Assembly: GCF_012641515.1 (NCBI RefSeq) | Contig: NZ_JABAHY010000007.1 | Location: forward strand, 24,933 to 88,932 | Reading direction: 5' to 3' | DNA: 64,000 bases | DNA from: Nesterenkonia sedimenti | Lineage (GTDB): Bacteria; Actinomycetota; Actinomycetes; Actinomycetales; Micrococcaceae | Part shown: positions 16,319 to 25,643 of the stretch, piece after piece | Layout of the letters: each line of letters opens with the position of its first letter | Position numbering within the stretch: the first letter of the stretch is position 1 | The notes under the pieces: model-generated | Databases searched by the model: none | What the model was told of the DNA's origin: nothing | The model's input: only the letters and a program-made list of their open reading frames with translations | Program-made: the position numbers and the translations under genes

Positions 16319-17049
16319 CCGCTGCAGACAACGACGCCGCCATCCCACCCGAAGAGCCCCAGGCCAGCGGGAAGCGGGGCAAGAAGAAACGGCACTGGGC
16401 CGTCTCCTTCCTCATCGAACTCGGCGTCATCGTCGGTCTGGCCGTGGTGATCTCCTTCATCATCAAGACCTTCTTCCTCAGGGCGTTCTACATCCCCTCA
16501 GAATCCATGCAGCCCACCCTCGAGGTCGATGACCGGATCGTGGTCAACCTCCTAGCCCCAGGGGTGATGGACATCCACCGCGGTGACGTTGTGGTCTTCG
16601 AAGACACCCGCAACTGGTGGGGCGAACCGGCACCGGAGACCAATCCCATCCAGGACGCGATGATCTTCATCGGCCTGGCACCGGATACCTCCTCGCACTA
16701 CGTGGTCAAGCGCGTGGTGGGACTCGAAGGCGACCAGGTGCAGTGCTGTGACGACCAGGGACGCATCCTGGTCAACGGTGAACCCATCGAGGAGCCCTAT
16801 GTCTTCCCGGGCAATGACCCCAGCTCGGTGGAATTCGATGTGACCGTGCCTGAGGATCATGTCTGGCTGCTGGGTGACCACCGGGCAGCCTCCGCCGATT
16901 CCCGCTCCCACGCCCATGAGCCCGACCAGGGCGCGGTGCCTGAGGAAGATGTGATCGGCCGGACCCTGAGCATCGTCTGGCCAGTGGACCGTTGGGGCGG
17001 TGGCGGTTCCGACCGTGAGCCCTTCGAGCACGTTCCAGATCCGCAGTGA
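16315..17049 (+). CDS. lepB: Signal peptidase I (second of two)
   Basis: A 244-residue protein. A longer charged N-terminus (GKRGKKKRHWAVSF) precedes one membrane helix; catalytic Ser64 lies in PSESMQPTLEVDDRIVVN and Lys132 in YVVKRVVGLEGDQV; box E is LGDHRAASADSR. It overlaps lepB1 by GTGA and rnhB by 4 bases, so the three are translationally coupled. Two active-looking type I peptidases side by side suggest different substrate preference. Confidence 0.93.
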   Translation: MTAADNDAAIPPEEPQASGKRGKKKRHWAVSFLIELGVIVGLAVVISFIIKTFFLRAFYIPSESMQPTLEVDDRIVVNLLAPGVMDIHRGDVVVFEDTRNWWGEPAPETNPIQDAMIFIGLAPDTSSHYVVKRVVGLEGDQVQCCDDQGRILVNGEPIEEPYVFPGNDPSSVEFDVTVPEDHVWLLGDHRAASADSRSHAHEPDQGAVPEEDVIGRTLSIVWPVDRWGGGGSDREPFEHVPDPQ

Positions 17050-17714
17050 GCCCGGCAGCAACACCGGCAACCCTGCTTCCTGAACTGGCACTGGCCCGGG
17101 AGACCGGCGCGCGACTGATCGCTGGGGTCGACGAGGTGGGTCGAGGTGCTCTGGCCGGACCGGTGAGTATCGGGGTCGTCGTCGTCGATCTCGATGCGCT
17201 GCCCGAAGAGGTCAAACCTGCCGGAGTGTGGACGAAGCTCGACGGCGTCCGGGACTCCAAACTTCTCACTCCCGCTGCCCGCACCCGGTGGCACCCCCAG
17301 ATCTGCGAACACGCCTCAGCCTTCAGTGTTCAGCACAGCGGCCCCGAGACCATTGATGCCGAGGGCCTGACCCGGGCGATGAGTGCGGCCGGCCGGGCCG
17401 GACTCACCGAGGTGGAACGGCAGCTGGGCCGGGAATTGGACATGGTGATCCTCGATGGGATCCACGACTGGATCACCGGGGGAGCCAGCCCGCGGGTGCG
17501 CACCATGGCCAAGGCAGATACCCGGGCGCTCTCGGTGGCCTGCGCCTCGGTGCTGGCCAAAGTTGAACGCGATGAGCTGATGACCGAACTCGACAGCGAA
17601 TACCCGCAGTTCGGCTGGGCCTCCAATAAGGGCTACGGTTCCGCCGCCCACCGGGAGGCCATCCGCCTAGGCGGCCCCAGCGTGCACCATCGGCGAAGCT
17701 GGAACTTGGGCTAA
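17046..17714 (+). CDS. rnhB: Ribonuclease HII
   Basis: A 222-residue enzyme that cuts RNA in RNA-DNA hybrids and starts removal of misincorporated ribonucleotides. Catalytic acidic residues lie in IAGVDEVGRGALAGPV (Asp and Glu), VILDGIHDW and KADTRALSVACASVLAK; VRDSKLLT is the usual substrate-contact loop. GTG start at 17046 overlaps lepB. In many actinobacteria a DUF2469 gene follows; here only a 127-base gap separates it from the YraN gene. Confidence 0.95.
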   Translation: MSPAATPATLLPELALARETGARLIAGVDEVGRGALAGPVSIGVVVVDLDALPEEVKPAGVWTKLDGVRDSKLLTPAARTRWHPQICEHASAFSVQHSGPETIDAEGLTRAMSAAGRAGLTEVERQLGRELDMVILDGIHDWITGGASPRVRTMAKADTRALSVACASVLAKVERDELMTELDSEYPQFGWASNKGYGSAAHREAIRLGGPSVHHRRSWNLG

Positions 17715-17841
17715 CCAGTTTTCCCCAGATGAGGGCTGGGGGTTGAGGGCGCGCCGGTGTCTCCACAGCTCGGAGAATTTCTCACCTCCTCAGTAAGGCG
17801 GCCCAGCATGCTGGAGGTCTTCCGAAGGCGAGAGGACACCC

Positions 17842-18219
17842 ATGCGAGCCAAAGACCACACCGGCCTCATCGGTGAGGAGAAAGCCGCCGACTTCCTCCA
17901 GGAAGCCGGCCACCGGATCCTGGACCGAAGATGGCGGTGTAAAACCGGTGAACTGGACCTGGTCACCCTCCACGACGGCGAGCTGGTCGCCGTAGAAGTC
18001 AAAACCCGCCGCGGACTCGGCTACGGCCACCCCCTGGAAGCCGTCACCGCCCAGAAACTCCAACGACTCCAGCGGCTGATCACCGAATACGCCTCAGCCC
18101 ATAACATGTGGGCGCTGCCTCGCCGGGTCGATGCTGTCTCCGTGCTGCTGGGCAGTCCTCAGCACAGCGGGGACGAGGAGGTCCTTGAACTGGACTATCT
18201 CAAGGACCTACGGGGATGA
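17842..18219 (+). CDS. YraN/UPF0102 family nuclease-like protein
   Basis: A 125-residue protein of the UPF0102 family, restriction-endonuclease-like fold. The core is GEEKAADFLQEAGHRILDR, TGELDLVTLHDGELVAVEVK (the E-L-D ... V-E-V-K nuclease motif) and HPLEAVTAQKLQRL. The biochemical role is unsettled; it nearly always sits beside comM and dprA in actinobacteria. The stop overlaps the ATG of comM (ATGA). Confidence 0.9.
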   Translation: MRAKDHTGLIGEEKAADFLQEAGHRILDRRWRCKTGELDLVTLHDGELVAVEVKTRRGLGYGHPLEAVTAQKLQRLQRLITEYASAHNMWALPRRVDAVSVLLGSPQHSGDEEVLELDYLKDLRG

Positions 18220-19811
18220 GCACCACGACAGCCCCAACTGAGGACGCAACGTCCACGATGGGCAGAGCCCGTTCGGTGGTCCTGGTCGGGATGACGGGAT
18301 ATGTCATCGAGGTCGAGGCAGATATCGGACAGACGCTGCCGGCATTCGTTCTGCTCGGACTGCCCGATGCCGCGCTGCGAGAAAGCCAGGACCGGATCCG
18401 CTCGGCAGCCAAGAACACGGGGCTTGACCTTCCCCGGCGCCGGTTGACCGTTAACCTCTTCCCGGCCTCACTGCCGAAGTCCGGCTCCGGACTGGATTTG
18501 GCCATCCTGGTCAGCGCATGGGCCGCTGATGGCCACCTCAGGGGCACCTCCGATGTGGTCTTCCTGGCCGAACTGGGCCTCGACGGAAGACTCAGACCGG
18601 TCAAGGGCGTGCTGCCGGCCCTTGCAGCAGCTGCCGAGGCTGGCATCAACACCGCGGTGGTCTGCCCTGAAAACGCCGCTGAGGCCGCCCTGGTCCCAGG
18701 AATGGAGATCCTGGCCGCCGCTCACGCCGCCGAAGTGGCAGCCCACTTCTACTCCCCGGAGGCCGAGGAACCAGCGCCTGCCAGCGACCAACCCATCCAA
18801 CGAATCCTCGGTGGGGACACCAGCCAAGCCCCGCCTCCGGCACCGGCTCAGCAGAAGGATCTGGCCGAAGTCCGTGGACAGGCTGAGGCGCGGTTCGCCC
18901 TGGAGCTGGCAGCGGCCGGCGGACACCATATGATGCTCCTCGGAGCCCCAGGAGCAGGCAAGACCATGCTGGCCGAACGCCTGCCCAGTATCCTGCCGCC
19001 GCTGGACGAAACAGAGGCCATGGAGGCAACCGCAATAGCCTCCATCAGCCAGGGTGCTCAACCGGTGACCCATCTGCTGCGCAACCGGCCCTTCGAAGCC
19101 CCTCACCACAGTGCCTCCACACCAGCGATCGTTGGCGGGGGAACCAGAATCCCCGCACCGGGAGCGGTCACCAGGGCACATCTGGGCGTACTGTTCTTAG
19201 ACGAAGCCCCCGAATTCCAACGGCGAGCCCTGGACTCCCTGCGCCAACCCCTGGAGACCGGCATCATCACCCTGGACCGCGCAGCCGGCCAGGTCACCTA
19301 CCCCGCCCAGTTCCAACTGGTCCTGGCCGCCAACCCCTGCCCCTGCGGCATGAACATCGGTCCAGGGACCCACTGCAGCTGTTCAGTGGCCCAGCGCCGC
19401 AACTACCTCAGCCGGATCTCCGGGCCCCTGCTGGACCGGATCGATATCCAGATCCAGGTACACAGGCCCCAGTCAGCAGCCCTAGCCCTGGAAACAGCAG
19501 CAGAATCCTCTGCCGAGGTGGCAGCCCGAGTCATCCAGGCTCGCCACCAGCAGGCAGAACGTCTCGGACCCCATGGGCTCAGGCTCAACAGCCAAGCGCC
19601 CCTGAAACTGCTCTCCTCCAACCTGCGGCTGGCGGGCAGAACCCTGCGAGCCCTCGACCACGCCCTGGACCGGGCCCAGATATCCCTGCGCGGCTACGTC
19701 CGGGTCCTACGGATCGCCTGGACCCTGGCAGATATCAGCGGCAAACCTCAGCCGGAGGCCGATGACATCGATGCCGCCATGCACCTGCGGCCATCCGGGG
19801 ACCGCCCCTAG
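18216..19811 (+). CDS. comM: YifB/ComM-family Mg-chelatase-like AAA+ ATPase
   Basis: A 531-residue protein. The N-terminal ChlI-like domain (IEVEADIGQTLPAFVLLGLP; SGLDLAILVSAWAA) precedes an AAA+ module with Walker A LLGAPGAGKTMLAERLP, Walker B LGVLFLDEAPEF, a CPCG zinc-like patch (AANPCPCGMNIG) and a C-terminal helical domain. ComM is a helicase promoting branch migration during natural transformation. The neighbouring dprA supports a DNA-uptake or recombination role. Confidence 0.92.
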   Translation: MSTTTAPTEDATSTMGRARSVVLVGMTGYVIEVEADIGQTLPAFVLLGLPDAALRESQDRIRSAAKNTGLDLPRRRLTVNLFPASLPKSGSGLDLAILVSAWAADGHLRGTSDVVFLAELGLDGRLRPVKGVLPALAAAAEAGINTAVVCPENAAEAALVPGMEILAAAHAAEVAAHFYSPEAEEPAPASDQPIQRILGGDTSQAPPPAPAQQKDLAEVRGQAEARFALELAAAGGHHMMLLGAPGAGKTMLAERLPSILPPLDETEAMEATAIASISQGAQPVTHLLRNRPFEAPHHSASTPAIVGGGTRIPAPGAVTRAHLGVLFLDEAPEFQRRALDSLRQPLETGIITLDRAAGQVTYPAQFQLVLAANPCPCGMNIGPGTHCSCSVAQRRNYLSRISGPLLDRIDIQIQVHRPQSAALALETAAESSAEVAARVIQARHQQAERLGPHGLRLNSQAPLKLLSSNLRLAGRTLRALDHALDRAQISLRGYVRVLRIAWTLADISGKPQPEADDIDAAMHLRPSGDRP

Positions 19812-19821
19812 AGGAAAGACC

Positions 19822-21048
19822 ATGACACACTCCACAGAACTTCAGCAGCTACGCCTCATCCGTGCTGACCTCAGCCGCCTGATCGAACCAGGAGACCTCC
19901 TCGGGGCCACCGCAGTACAGGCCCTAGGTCCAGGGGAGCTGCATCGCCTGATCACCGGTGGGACAAACCCCACAGCCCAACAACAGCAGAAAGTAGGGGA
20001 GACCGCCGAAGCCTCCGGGCTCGGTCCTCGGCAGCGAAGCCTGGAGCAGGGTCTTGCCAGATGGCGCACCCGACTGGGTCAGCTCAATGCTGCTGAGCAG
20101 CTGCGTGCCATCGGCAGACTCAGCGGCGGGCTACTCATCCCCGAAGACGAGGCCTGGCCCCAGCAGCTGGAAGACCTCCACCCCGGCCAGCCCCTGGCAC
20201 TCTGGTACCGCGGGGAGCCCAGCCTGAGGTGTCTGCCACAGCCAGGGCGGAGCATCGCCTTGGTCGGGGCCCGGGAGATGACCGACTACGGCGGCCGGAT
20301 CGCCTGGGAAATCGCCGCCGAGCTGGCCGGCCATGGACTCACCGTCCTCTCCGGCGGTGCCTATGGGATCGACGCCGCCGCCCACCGCGGAGCCCTCAAC
20401 CGAGCCCAAGAATGCCCACGATCGCCAACATTGGCGGTCCTGGCCGGGGGAGTGGACCGCCTCTATCCAGCAGGCAACGAAAAACTGCTGCGCCAGATCC
20501 AGGAGCACGGACTGCTGCTCAGCGAGATGGCACCGGGATCAGCCCCGACCAAATCCCGCTTCCTCCACCGCAACCGGCTCATCGCAGCACTTGCCGCAGC
20601 AACAGTTGTCGTCCAAGCCCGCTGGCGCTCCGGAGCGCTTTCTACCGCTAACCACGCACTGAATATCGGAAGAGCAGTCGGTGCCGTCCCAGGCAGCATC
20701 CTCGAACCCGCCTCCGCAGGCTGCCACCGCCTGCTCCAAGAGACCCCAGCCCGACTGATCACCGATGCAGCAGATGCCGCCCAGCTGATCAGCGGGCACC
20801 TCGAACCTACCCACGCCCAGAACGGGGAGCCGGCCCCCACAGAGGAAGAGAAGGAGCCGGCCCAAGACCAGCTCACCGAGGTTCAGGACAGAATCTTCGA
20901 CGCCCTGCCGGTGCGCAAATACACTGCCCCCGGCAAATTGGCCGAGGTAGCGGGACTGCCCATTCCGACTGTGCTGACCACCTTGACCAAACTGCAGAGA
21001 CTCAACCTCGCCGAGGCAGCTAATGGGCATTGGCGCAAAGGCCGCTAA
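19822..21048 (+). CDS. dprA: DNA processing protein DprA
   Basis: A 408-residue protein that loads RecA onto incoming single-stranded DNA. The Rossmann-like core has IALVGAREMTDYGGRIAWEI, VLSGGAYGIDAAAHRGAL and FLHRNRLIAALAAATVVVQA; a C-terminal winged helix (KYTAPGKLAEVAGLPIPTVL) completes it. The ATG at 19822 with AGAGGAAAG upstream is preferred to an open extension of 20 codons that lies inside comM. Confidence 0.92.
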   Translation: MTHSTELQQLRLIRADLSRLIEPGDLLGATAVQALGPGELHRLITGGTNPTAQQQQKVGETAEASGLGPRQRSLEQGLARWRTRLGQLNAAEQLRAIGRLSGGLLIPEDEAWPQQLEDLHPGQPLALWYRGEPSLRCLPQPGRSIALVGAREMTDYGGRIAWEIAAELAGHGLTVLSGGAYGIDAAAHRGALNRAQECPRSPTLAVLAGGVDRLYPAGNEKLLRQIQEHGLLLSEMAPGSAPTKSRFLHRNRLIAALAAATVVVQARWRSGALSTANHALNIGRAVGAVPGSILEPASAGCHRLLQETPARLITDAADAAQLISGHLEPTHAQNGEPAPTEEEKEPAQDQLTEVQDRIFDALPVRKYTAPGKLAEVAGLPIPTVLTTLTKLQRLNLAEAANGHWRKGR

Positions 21049-21052
21049 GGTG

Positions 21053-22000
21053 ATGCACATGGAGCAGGCCCCAGGGCAACAGGACACCGACCCGCTGGTC
21101 GAGGAATTCGCCGCACATCTTTCCGACCAGCGACGGCTCTCTGCCCATACCGTCCGCGGCTACATCTCGGATCTGACCCAGCTGAGCGAGCATACCGGGG
21201 GACTGGCCCGACTCAGCCTCGCCGGTCTGCGCACCTGGCTGGCCGATCTGCACGCTGCCGGACTCAGCCGCAGCACCCTGAACCGCAAAACAGCCTCAGC
21301 CAGAGCCTTCAGCACATGGGCCCACCAACGGGGTTACCTCAGCGAAGACCCCGCCGTCCGGCTGAAATCTGCACCCCGAGGAAGCCATCTGCCCGATGTC
21401 CTGCAATCCGGACACGTCGAGGACCTCACCAACGGGGCCCAACAGATGCGCATGGCCTACGAGAAGATCAAAGACGAAGATCTCCCCGGCTGGGCAGTGG
21501 CCGTCCGGGATGAGGCCATGATCGAACTGCTCTATGCCACCGGCATCCGCGTCTCCGAACTGGCAGGGTTGGACCGGGAAGCACTGGATCCCGCCCAGCG
21601 GATGGTGCGGGTGCTGGGCAAAGGGCGTAAAGAACGCATGGTGCCCTACGGTGCTCCAGCCCAAGAAGCCCTCAACCGCTGGATCACCGAAGCCCGACCC
21701 GTGCTGGAACAGCCCCACTCCGGTGAGGCACTGTTCATCGGACAACGCGGAGCCCGCATTAACGTCAGGGTGGTGCGCAAAGTCATCGACGAGGCGCTCG
21801 CCGGACTCGGCACCACCTCGGCTCGCGGCCCCCATGCTCTACGCCATACAGCAGCCACCCACCTCCTGGACGGCGGCGCTGATCTCAGAACTGTCCAAGA
21901 AATGCTGGGCCATGCCTCCCTGGCCACGACCCAGATCTACACCCACGTCTCCGTGGACCGGCTGACCAAGGCCTACGCACAAGCGCACCCACGCGCCTGA
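21053..22000 (+). CDS. xerC: Tyrosine recombinase XerC
   Basis: About 315 residues. N-terminal SAM-like core-binding domain (LSAHTVRGYISDLTQLSEHT) and catalytic domain with Arg (YATGIRVSELAGL), the HALRHTAATHLLDGGADLR box, GHASLATTQIYTHVS and the nucleophilic tyrosine. It resolves chromosome dimers at dif with XerD. The frame is open from ATG 21023 inside dprA; 21053 or 21059, just behind AAGGTG, is more likely. Context next to dprA and comM is standard. Confidence 0.92.
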   Translation: MHMEQAPGQQDTDPLVEEFAAHLSDQRRLSAHTVRGYISDLTQLSEHTGGLARLSLAGLRTWLADLHAAGLSRSTLNRKTASARAFSTWAHQRGYLSEDPAVRLKSAPRGSHLPDVLQSGHVEDLTNGAQQMRMAYEKIKDEDLPGWAVAVRDEAMIELLYATGIRVSELAGLDREALDPAQRMVRVLGKGRKERMVPYGAPAQEALNRWITEARPVLEQPHSGEALFIGQRGARINVRVVRKVIDEALAGLGTTSARGPHALRHTAATHLLDGGADLRTVQEMLGHASLATTQIYTHVSVDRLTKAYAQAHPRA

Positions 22001-22151
22001 GCCACGGCGGCAACCGCGCCTGGCCGCCCCAGATTTCCGGTCCCATCAGCCCTGAATGGGGTCGATGCTAAGATTGAACCGCATTCACCACACGGAATCG
22101 TGATCGGTCGTAGGGGAAGACGTACCGAGACGCGAACAGTGGAGGATGGAT

Positions 22152-22658
22152 ATGTCTGAATACGCAGCCAGGGGTGTCCTGCACATCCACTCGGCACCCA
22201 GCGCCCTCTGCCCACATGTCGAATGGGCAGTGGCCTCAGCTGTTGATGCCCGAGTGGACTTTGCTTGGACCCTTCAACCTGCTGCGCCCGGAACCCACCG
22301 GGCCGAACTGCAGTGGACCGGAACACCGGGCCTGGGAGCCAAACTGGCCTCCACCCTGCGCACCCTGGGCCACCTGCGTTTCGAGATCACCGAGGACCCC
22401 ACCCCAGGGATCGACGGCTCCCGGTGGTCGCATACCCCCGAGCTGGGTATCTTCCACGCCACTGTCGACAACGCCGGCAACATCATGGTCTCCGAGGACC
22501 GCATCCGCTACGCCTATGAACTTGGCGCAGGCGATCCCAACATCATGTACCAGGAGCTGTCTCTGGCCCTAGGGGAAGCATGGGATGAAGAACTCGAACC
22601 CTTCCGGCACGCCGCCGAAGGAGCCCCCGTACGCTGGCTCAGCAGCGCTGCAGTCTAG
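22152..22658 (+). CDS. DUF3145 family protein
   Basis: A 168-residue soluble protein of the actinobacterial DUF3145 family (ARGVLHIHSAPSALCPHVEW; EDRIRYAYELGAGDP; LSLALGEAWDEELEPFRH). No catalytic motif is evident and the function is unknown. ATG 22152 is chosen because GGAGG at 22141-22145 is 6 bases away; the ATG at 22146 is too close. It ends in a strong bidirectional terminator facing fabF. Confidence 0.85.
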   Translation: MSEYAARGVLHIHSAPSALCPHVEWAVASAVDARVDFAWTLQPAAPGTHRAELQWTGTPGLGAKLASTLRTLGHLRFEITEDPTPGIDGSRWSHTPELGIFHATVDNAGNIMVSEDRIRYAYELGAGDPNIMYQELSLALGEAWDEELEPFRHAAEGAPVRWLSSAAV

Positions 22659-22671
22659 CCCCGCGGTCAAA

Positions 22672-22730
22672 GAAAAGAACCTGTAGAAACTGCGGGCCCT
22701 GAGGGGCTCGGGTTTCTACAGGTTCTTTTC
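22672..22730. terminator. Strong bidirectional terminator after the DUF3145 gene
   Basis: A perfect 19-bp inverted repeat (22672-22690 with 22712-22730) flanked by A-rich and T-rich runs (TTTTCGTCTTT on the plus strand). Confidence 0.85.
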
Positions 22731-22837
22731 GTCTTTGTGCCGTCTGGCGTCAGTGCCCATGAGCTGCAAGCCATGCGAGCAGCGACTTCAGGTGTGAAGT
22801 TCCGCGTGAGCGGAACGAGAGGCGGCGCGACAGGAAC

Positions 22838-22890
22838 CGTGACGTCAGGGCCCCGTGCAGATGCTGAGCATCTGTGCGGGCCACGTCACG
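22838..22890 (-). terminator. Hairpin downstream of fabF
   Basis: A long interrupted stem: CGTGACGT (22838-22845) with ACGTCACG (22883-22890), and inside it GGGCCC-rich and GCAGATGCT/AGCATCTGT arms. It lies 19 bases past the fabF stop. The rest of 22731-22837 shows nothing else. Confidence 0.55.
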
Positions 22891-22908
22891 GCGCGCGCGC
22901 CGCCGGGA

Positions 22909-24153
22909 CTAAACAGTGCGGAATGCGACCACGGCGTTGTGGCCGCCGAAGCCGAAGCTGGAGCAGATACCCACCTGCTCCTCGGCCCCCAGTTCGCGCG
23001 CGGTGCCGCTGACTACATCCAGGGGAATCTCCGGATCCTGGTTATCCAGGTTGATCGTCACCGGGGCCTTCCGGTCAGCCAGAGTCTTGACTGTCAGCAC
23101 CGACTCCACCGCACCGGCGGCACCGAGGAGGTGCCCGGTCTGGGACTTCGTCGCTGAGACGCAGACATTGTCCAGGTGATCGCCGAATGCGGCCTTCATC
23201 GCAATGTACTCGGGAACATCGCCCAGGGGAGTGGAGGTTGCATGGGCGTTGACGTGGCTGACATCGGCAGCAGATGCACCTGCGGACTCCAGAGCCCGAC
23301 GCAGTGCACGGGTAGCACCCAGGCCCTCAGGATCCGGGGCGGTGATGTGGTGAGCATCAGAGGTCACCGCACCGCCGGCCAGTTCTGCATAGATCGTCGC
23401 GCCACGAGCCTTAGCGTGCTCCTCGGTCTCAATGACCAGAGCACCAGCACCCTCACCCATGACGAAACCGTCGCGGTCGACGTCGTAGGGCCGAGATGCT
23501 GCAGCAGGATCATCATTGCGGCGGGAGAGGGCCTGCATATTCGCGAACGCGGCCAAGGGCAGCGGGTGCACAGCAGCCTCAGTGCCACCAGCAAGCACTA
23601 CATCAGCCTGACCGGTCTCCAGAAGCTCCTGGGCCATGATCAGCGCCTCAACACCGGAGGCACAGGCCGAGACAGCTGTGCGGGCGCCGGCCTTGGCGCC
23701 GAACTCGAGGCTGATCGCCCCGGATGCGCCATTGGGCATCAGCATCGGCACTGTCATCGGCAGCACCCGGCGGGGGCCCTTCTCCCGGAGAGTGTCCCAG
23801 GAGTTCAGCAGGGTCCAGACCCCACCGATACCGGTGGCAAAGCTGACCCCGACGCGTTCGCCGTCGAGCTCCACATCTTTCAGCCCGGCATCAGCCCAGG
23901 CCTCCCGCGCAGCAACCATGCCCAGCTGAGTGGATCGATCCATCCGCTTGGTCTCCGGGCGCGAGAGCACCTCGGAGGGCTCGACAGCGACCTCAGCGGC
24001 GAAGGTGACCGGCAGTTCGTACTGCGCCACCCACTCGTGCTCGAGGGTCTTCGCCCCGGGGGTCCCAGCAAGCGCAGCGTCCCAGGTTTCGGGGACTGTG
24101 CCCCCGAGCGGGGTGGTTGCTCCGAGTCCGGTGATGACTAGACGTTGCGACAT
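22909..24153 (-). CDS. fabF: Beta-ketoacyl-ACP synthase II
   Basis: A 414-residue condensing enzyme that elongates acyl-ACP with malonyl-ACP. The thiolase fold has the active-site cysteine in AVSACASGVEAL and two histidines in VNAHATSTPLGD and KSQTGHLLGAAGAVESVL; the ending ICSSFGFGGHNAVVAF is typical. Last gene of the fabD-fabH-acpP-fabF operon, 90 bases after acpP. Confidence 0.96.
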   Translation of the reverse strand: MSQRLVITGLGATTPLGGTVPETWDAALAGTPGAKTLEHEWVAQYELPVTFAAEVAVEPSEVLSRPETKRMDRSTQLGMVAAREAWADAGLKDVELDGERVGVSFATGIGGVWTLLNSWDTLREKGPRRVLPMTVPMLMPNGASGAISLEFGAKAGARTAVSACASGVEALIMAQELLETGQADVVLAGGTEAAVHPLPLAAFANMQALSRRNDDPAAASRPYDVDRDGFVMGEGAGALVIETEEHAKARGATIYAELAGGAVTSDAHHITAPDPEGLGATRALRRALESAGASAADVSHVNAHATSTPLGDVPEYIAMKAAFGDHLDNVCVSATKSQTGHLLGAAGAVESVLTVKTLADRKAPVTINLDNQDPEIPLDVVSGTARELGAEEQVGICSSFGFGGHNAVVAFRTV

Positions 24154-24243
24154 GGATTTTCCTTGCTACTGATGTTGAGCGAATGGTGGTGTGGGGGCCG
24201 GAGCCCCCACACGACTCACAGATGTTGAGCGGTTAGGCCGAAA

Positions 24244-24489
24244 TCAGCCAGCTGCGTTAGCGATGTAGTCGACGGCGTCGCCCACGGTGGTCAGGTTCTT
24301 GACCTCCTCGTCGGGGATCTTCACGTCGAACTTCTCCTCGGCGTTGACCACGATGGTCATCATCGAGATGGAGTCGATGTCCAGGTCCTCGGTGAAGGAC
24401 TTCTCCAGCTGGATCTCCTCGGTCTCCAGGCCGGTCTCCTCTTCGACGATCTCTGCCAGTCCAGCCAGGATTGCGTTCTTGTCAGCCAC
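24244..24489 (-). CDS. acpP: Acyl carrier protein
   Basis: An 81-residue acidic four-helix carrier. The 4'-phosphopantetheine attachment serine is Ser40 in DLDIDSISMMTIV, the actinobacterial DIDS variant. Start is GTG at 24489 with GAGAGGAG 7 bases upstream; longer open frame upstream does not match the family. It lies between fabH and fabF. Confidence 0.95.
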   Translation of the reverse strand: MADKNAILAGLAEIVEEETGLETEEIQLEKSFTEDLDIDSISMMTIVVNAEEKFDVKIPDEEVKNLTTVGDAVDYIANAAG

Positions 24490-24550
24490 TTGGGCTCCTC
24501 TCATGTGTTGCGGTTTATTGGGGTAGTGCGAAATCTTTGCGTGATCTAAC

Positions 24551-25609
24551 CTACGGGATAAGGACCACTTGTGCCCCGTAGACGAGGCCGGCGCCGAAGC
24601 CGATCTGCAGGGCCAGACCGCCAGAGATCTCCGGGTTCTCCTCGCGCAGTCGGTGCAGGGCCAGCGGAATCGAGGCAGCCGAGGTGTTGCCGGCATCGGC
24701 GATATCGCGGCCGACCAGCACATGCTCGGGCAGTTTCAGCTGCTTGGAGAGCTCATCGATGATGCGCATATTGGCCTGATGAGGCACGAAGGCCGAGAGG
24801 TCCTCGGGGTTGATGCCGGCCTTCTCCAGGGCGAGCTTCGCGGTCTTGGCCATCTCCCAGACCGCCCAGCGGAAGACGGTCTGGCCGTCCTGGCGCAGGG
24901 TCGGCCAGAGGTGCTCCTCACGGTCGAGCAGGCGGCTGGCGTCACCGGTCTCCTGGGCCTCGGCCAGGGCATCGCGCAGCCGCAGCAGGGAGCTGTCCAT
25001 CCCCACCGACTCCCAATTCTCACCCTTGGAGCCCCAGACACTGGCGGAGATTCCCGGTGTCTCGGAGGGCCCGATCACCACAGCACCGGCGCCGTCGCCG
25101 AGCAGGAAGGAGATGGAGCGCTCGTGGTTGTCGATGATGTCGGAGAGCTTCTCCACACCGACCACCAGGGCGTATTTGGTCTGACCGGAGCGGACCAGCG
25201 AGTCAGCCTGGGCCACGCCGTAGCAGTAGCCCGCGCAGGCAGCCGAGACATCGAAGGCCGGTGCCGGGGTTGCACCCAGGCGGGCAGCCAGGGCTGCGGC
25301 AGCCGAGGGGGTCTTATAGGGGTGGGTGACCGTGGAGACGATGATCGCACCCAGCTGGGAGGCCTCAATGCCGGCGTCCTTGAGCGCATCCAGGGCGGCC
25401 GCCTCGGCCATATCCACCACGGAGACATCGGCCGGTGCACGGTGCCGGGTCACGATGCCGGTGCGCTGCCGGATCCACTCATCGGAGGAGTCGATCCACC
25501 GGCAGATCTGCTCATTGTCCACCACCACATTGGGCCGATGAACGCCGAGGCCGAGCACAGCAGTGCCGTCGATGGGCTGGGTGGGAGTCAGTGCGGGGTG
25601 CTGGGTCAC
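24551..25609 (-). CDS. fabH: Beta-ketoacyl-ACP synthase III
   Basis: A 352-residue initiating condensing enzyme using acyl-CoA primers and malonyl-ACP. Catalytic Cys in VSAACAGYCYGVAQAD, His in FVPHQANMRIID, Asn in DAGNTSAASIPLAL. GTG start at 25609. Its primer preference decides straight- versus branched-chain fatty acids; that cannot be read by eye. Confidence 0.95.
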   Translation of the reverse strand: MTQHPALTPTQPIDGTAVLGLGVHRPNVVVDNEQICRWIDSSDEWIRQRTGIVTRHRAPADVSVVDMAEAAALDALKDAGIEASQLGAIIVSTVTHPYKTPSAAAALAARLGATPAPAFDVSAACAGYCYGVAQADSLVRSGQTKYALVVGVEKLSDIIDNHERSISFLLGDGAGAVVIGPSETPGISASVWGSKGENWESVGMDSSLLRLRDALAEAQETGDASRLLDREEHLWPTLRQDGQTVFRWAVWEMAKTAKLALEKAGINPEDLSAFVPHQANMRIIDELSKQLKLPEHVLVGRDIADAGNTSAASIPLALHRLREENPEISGGLALQIGFGAGLVYGAQVVLIP

Positions 25610-25643
25610 GATCTCTATCTCTCGGGTCGGTATGCCAGGGTTT

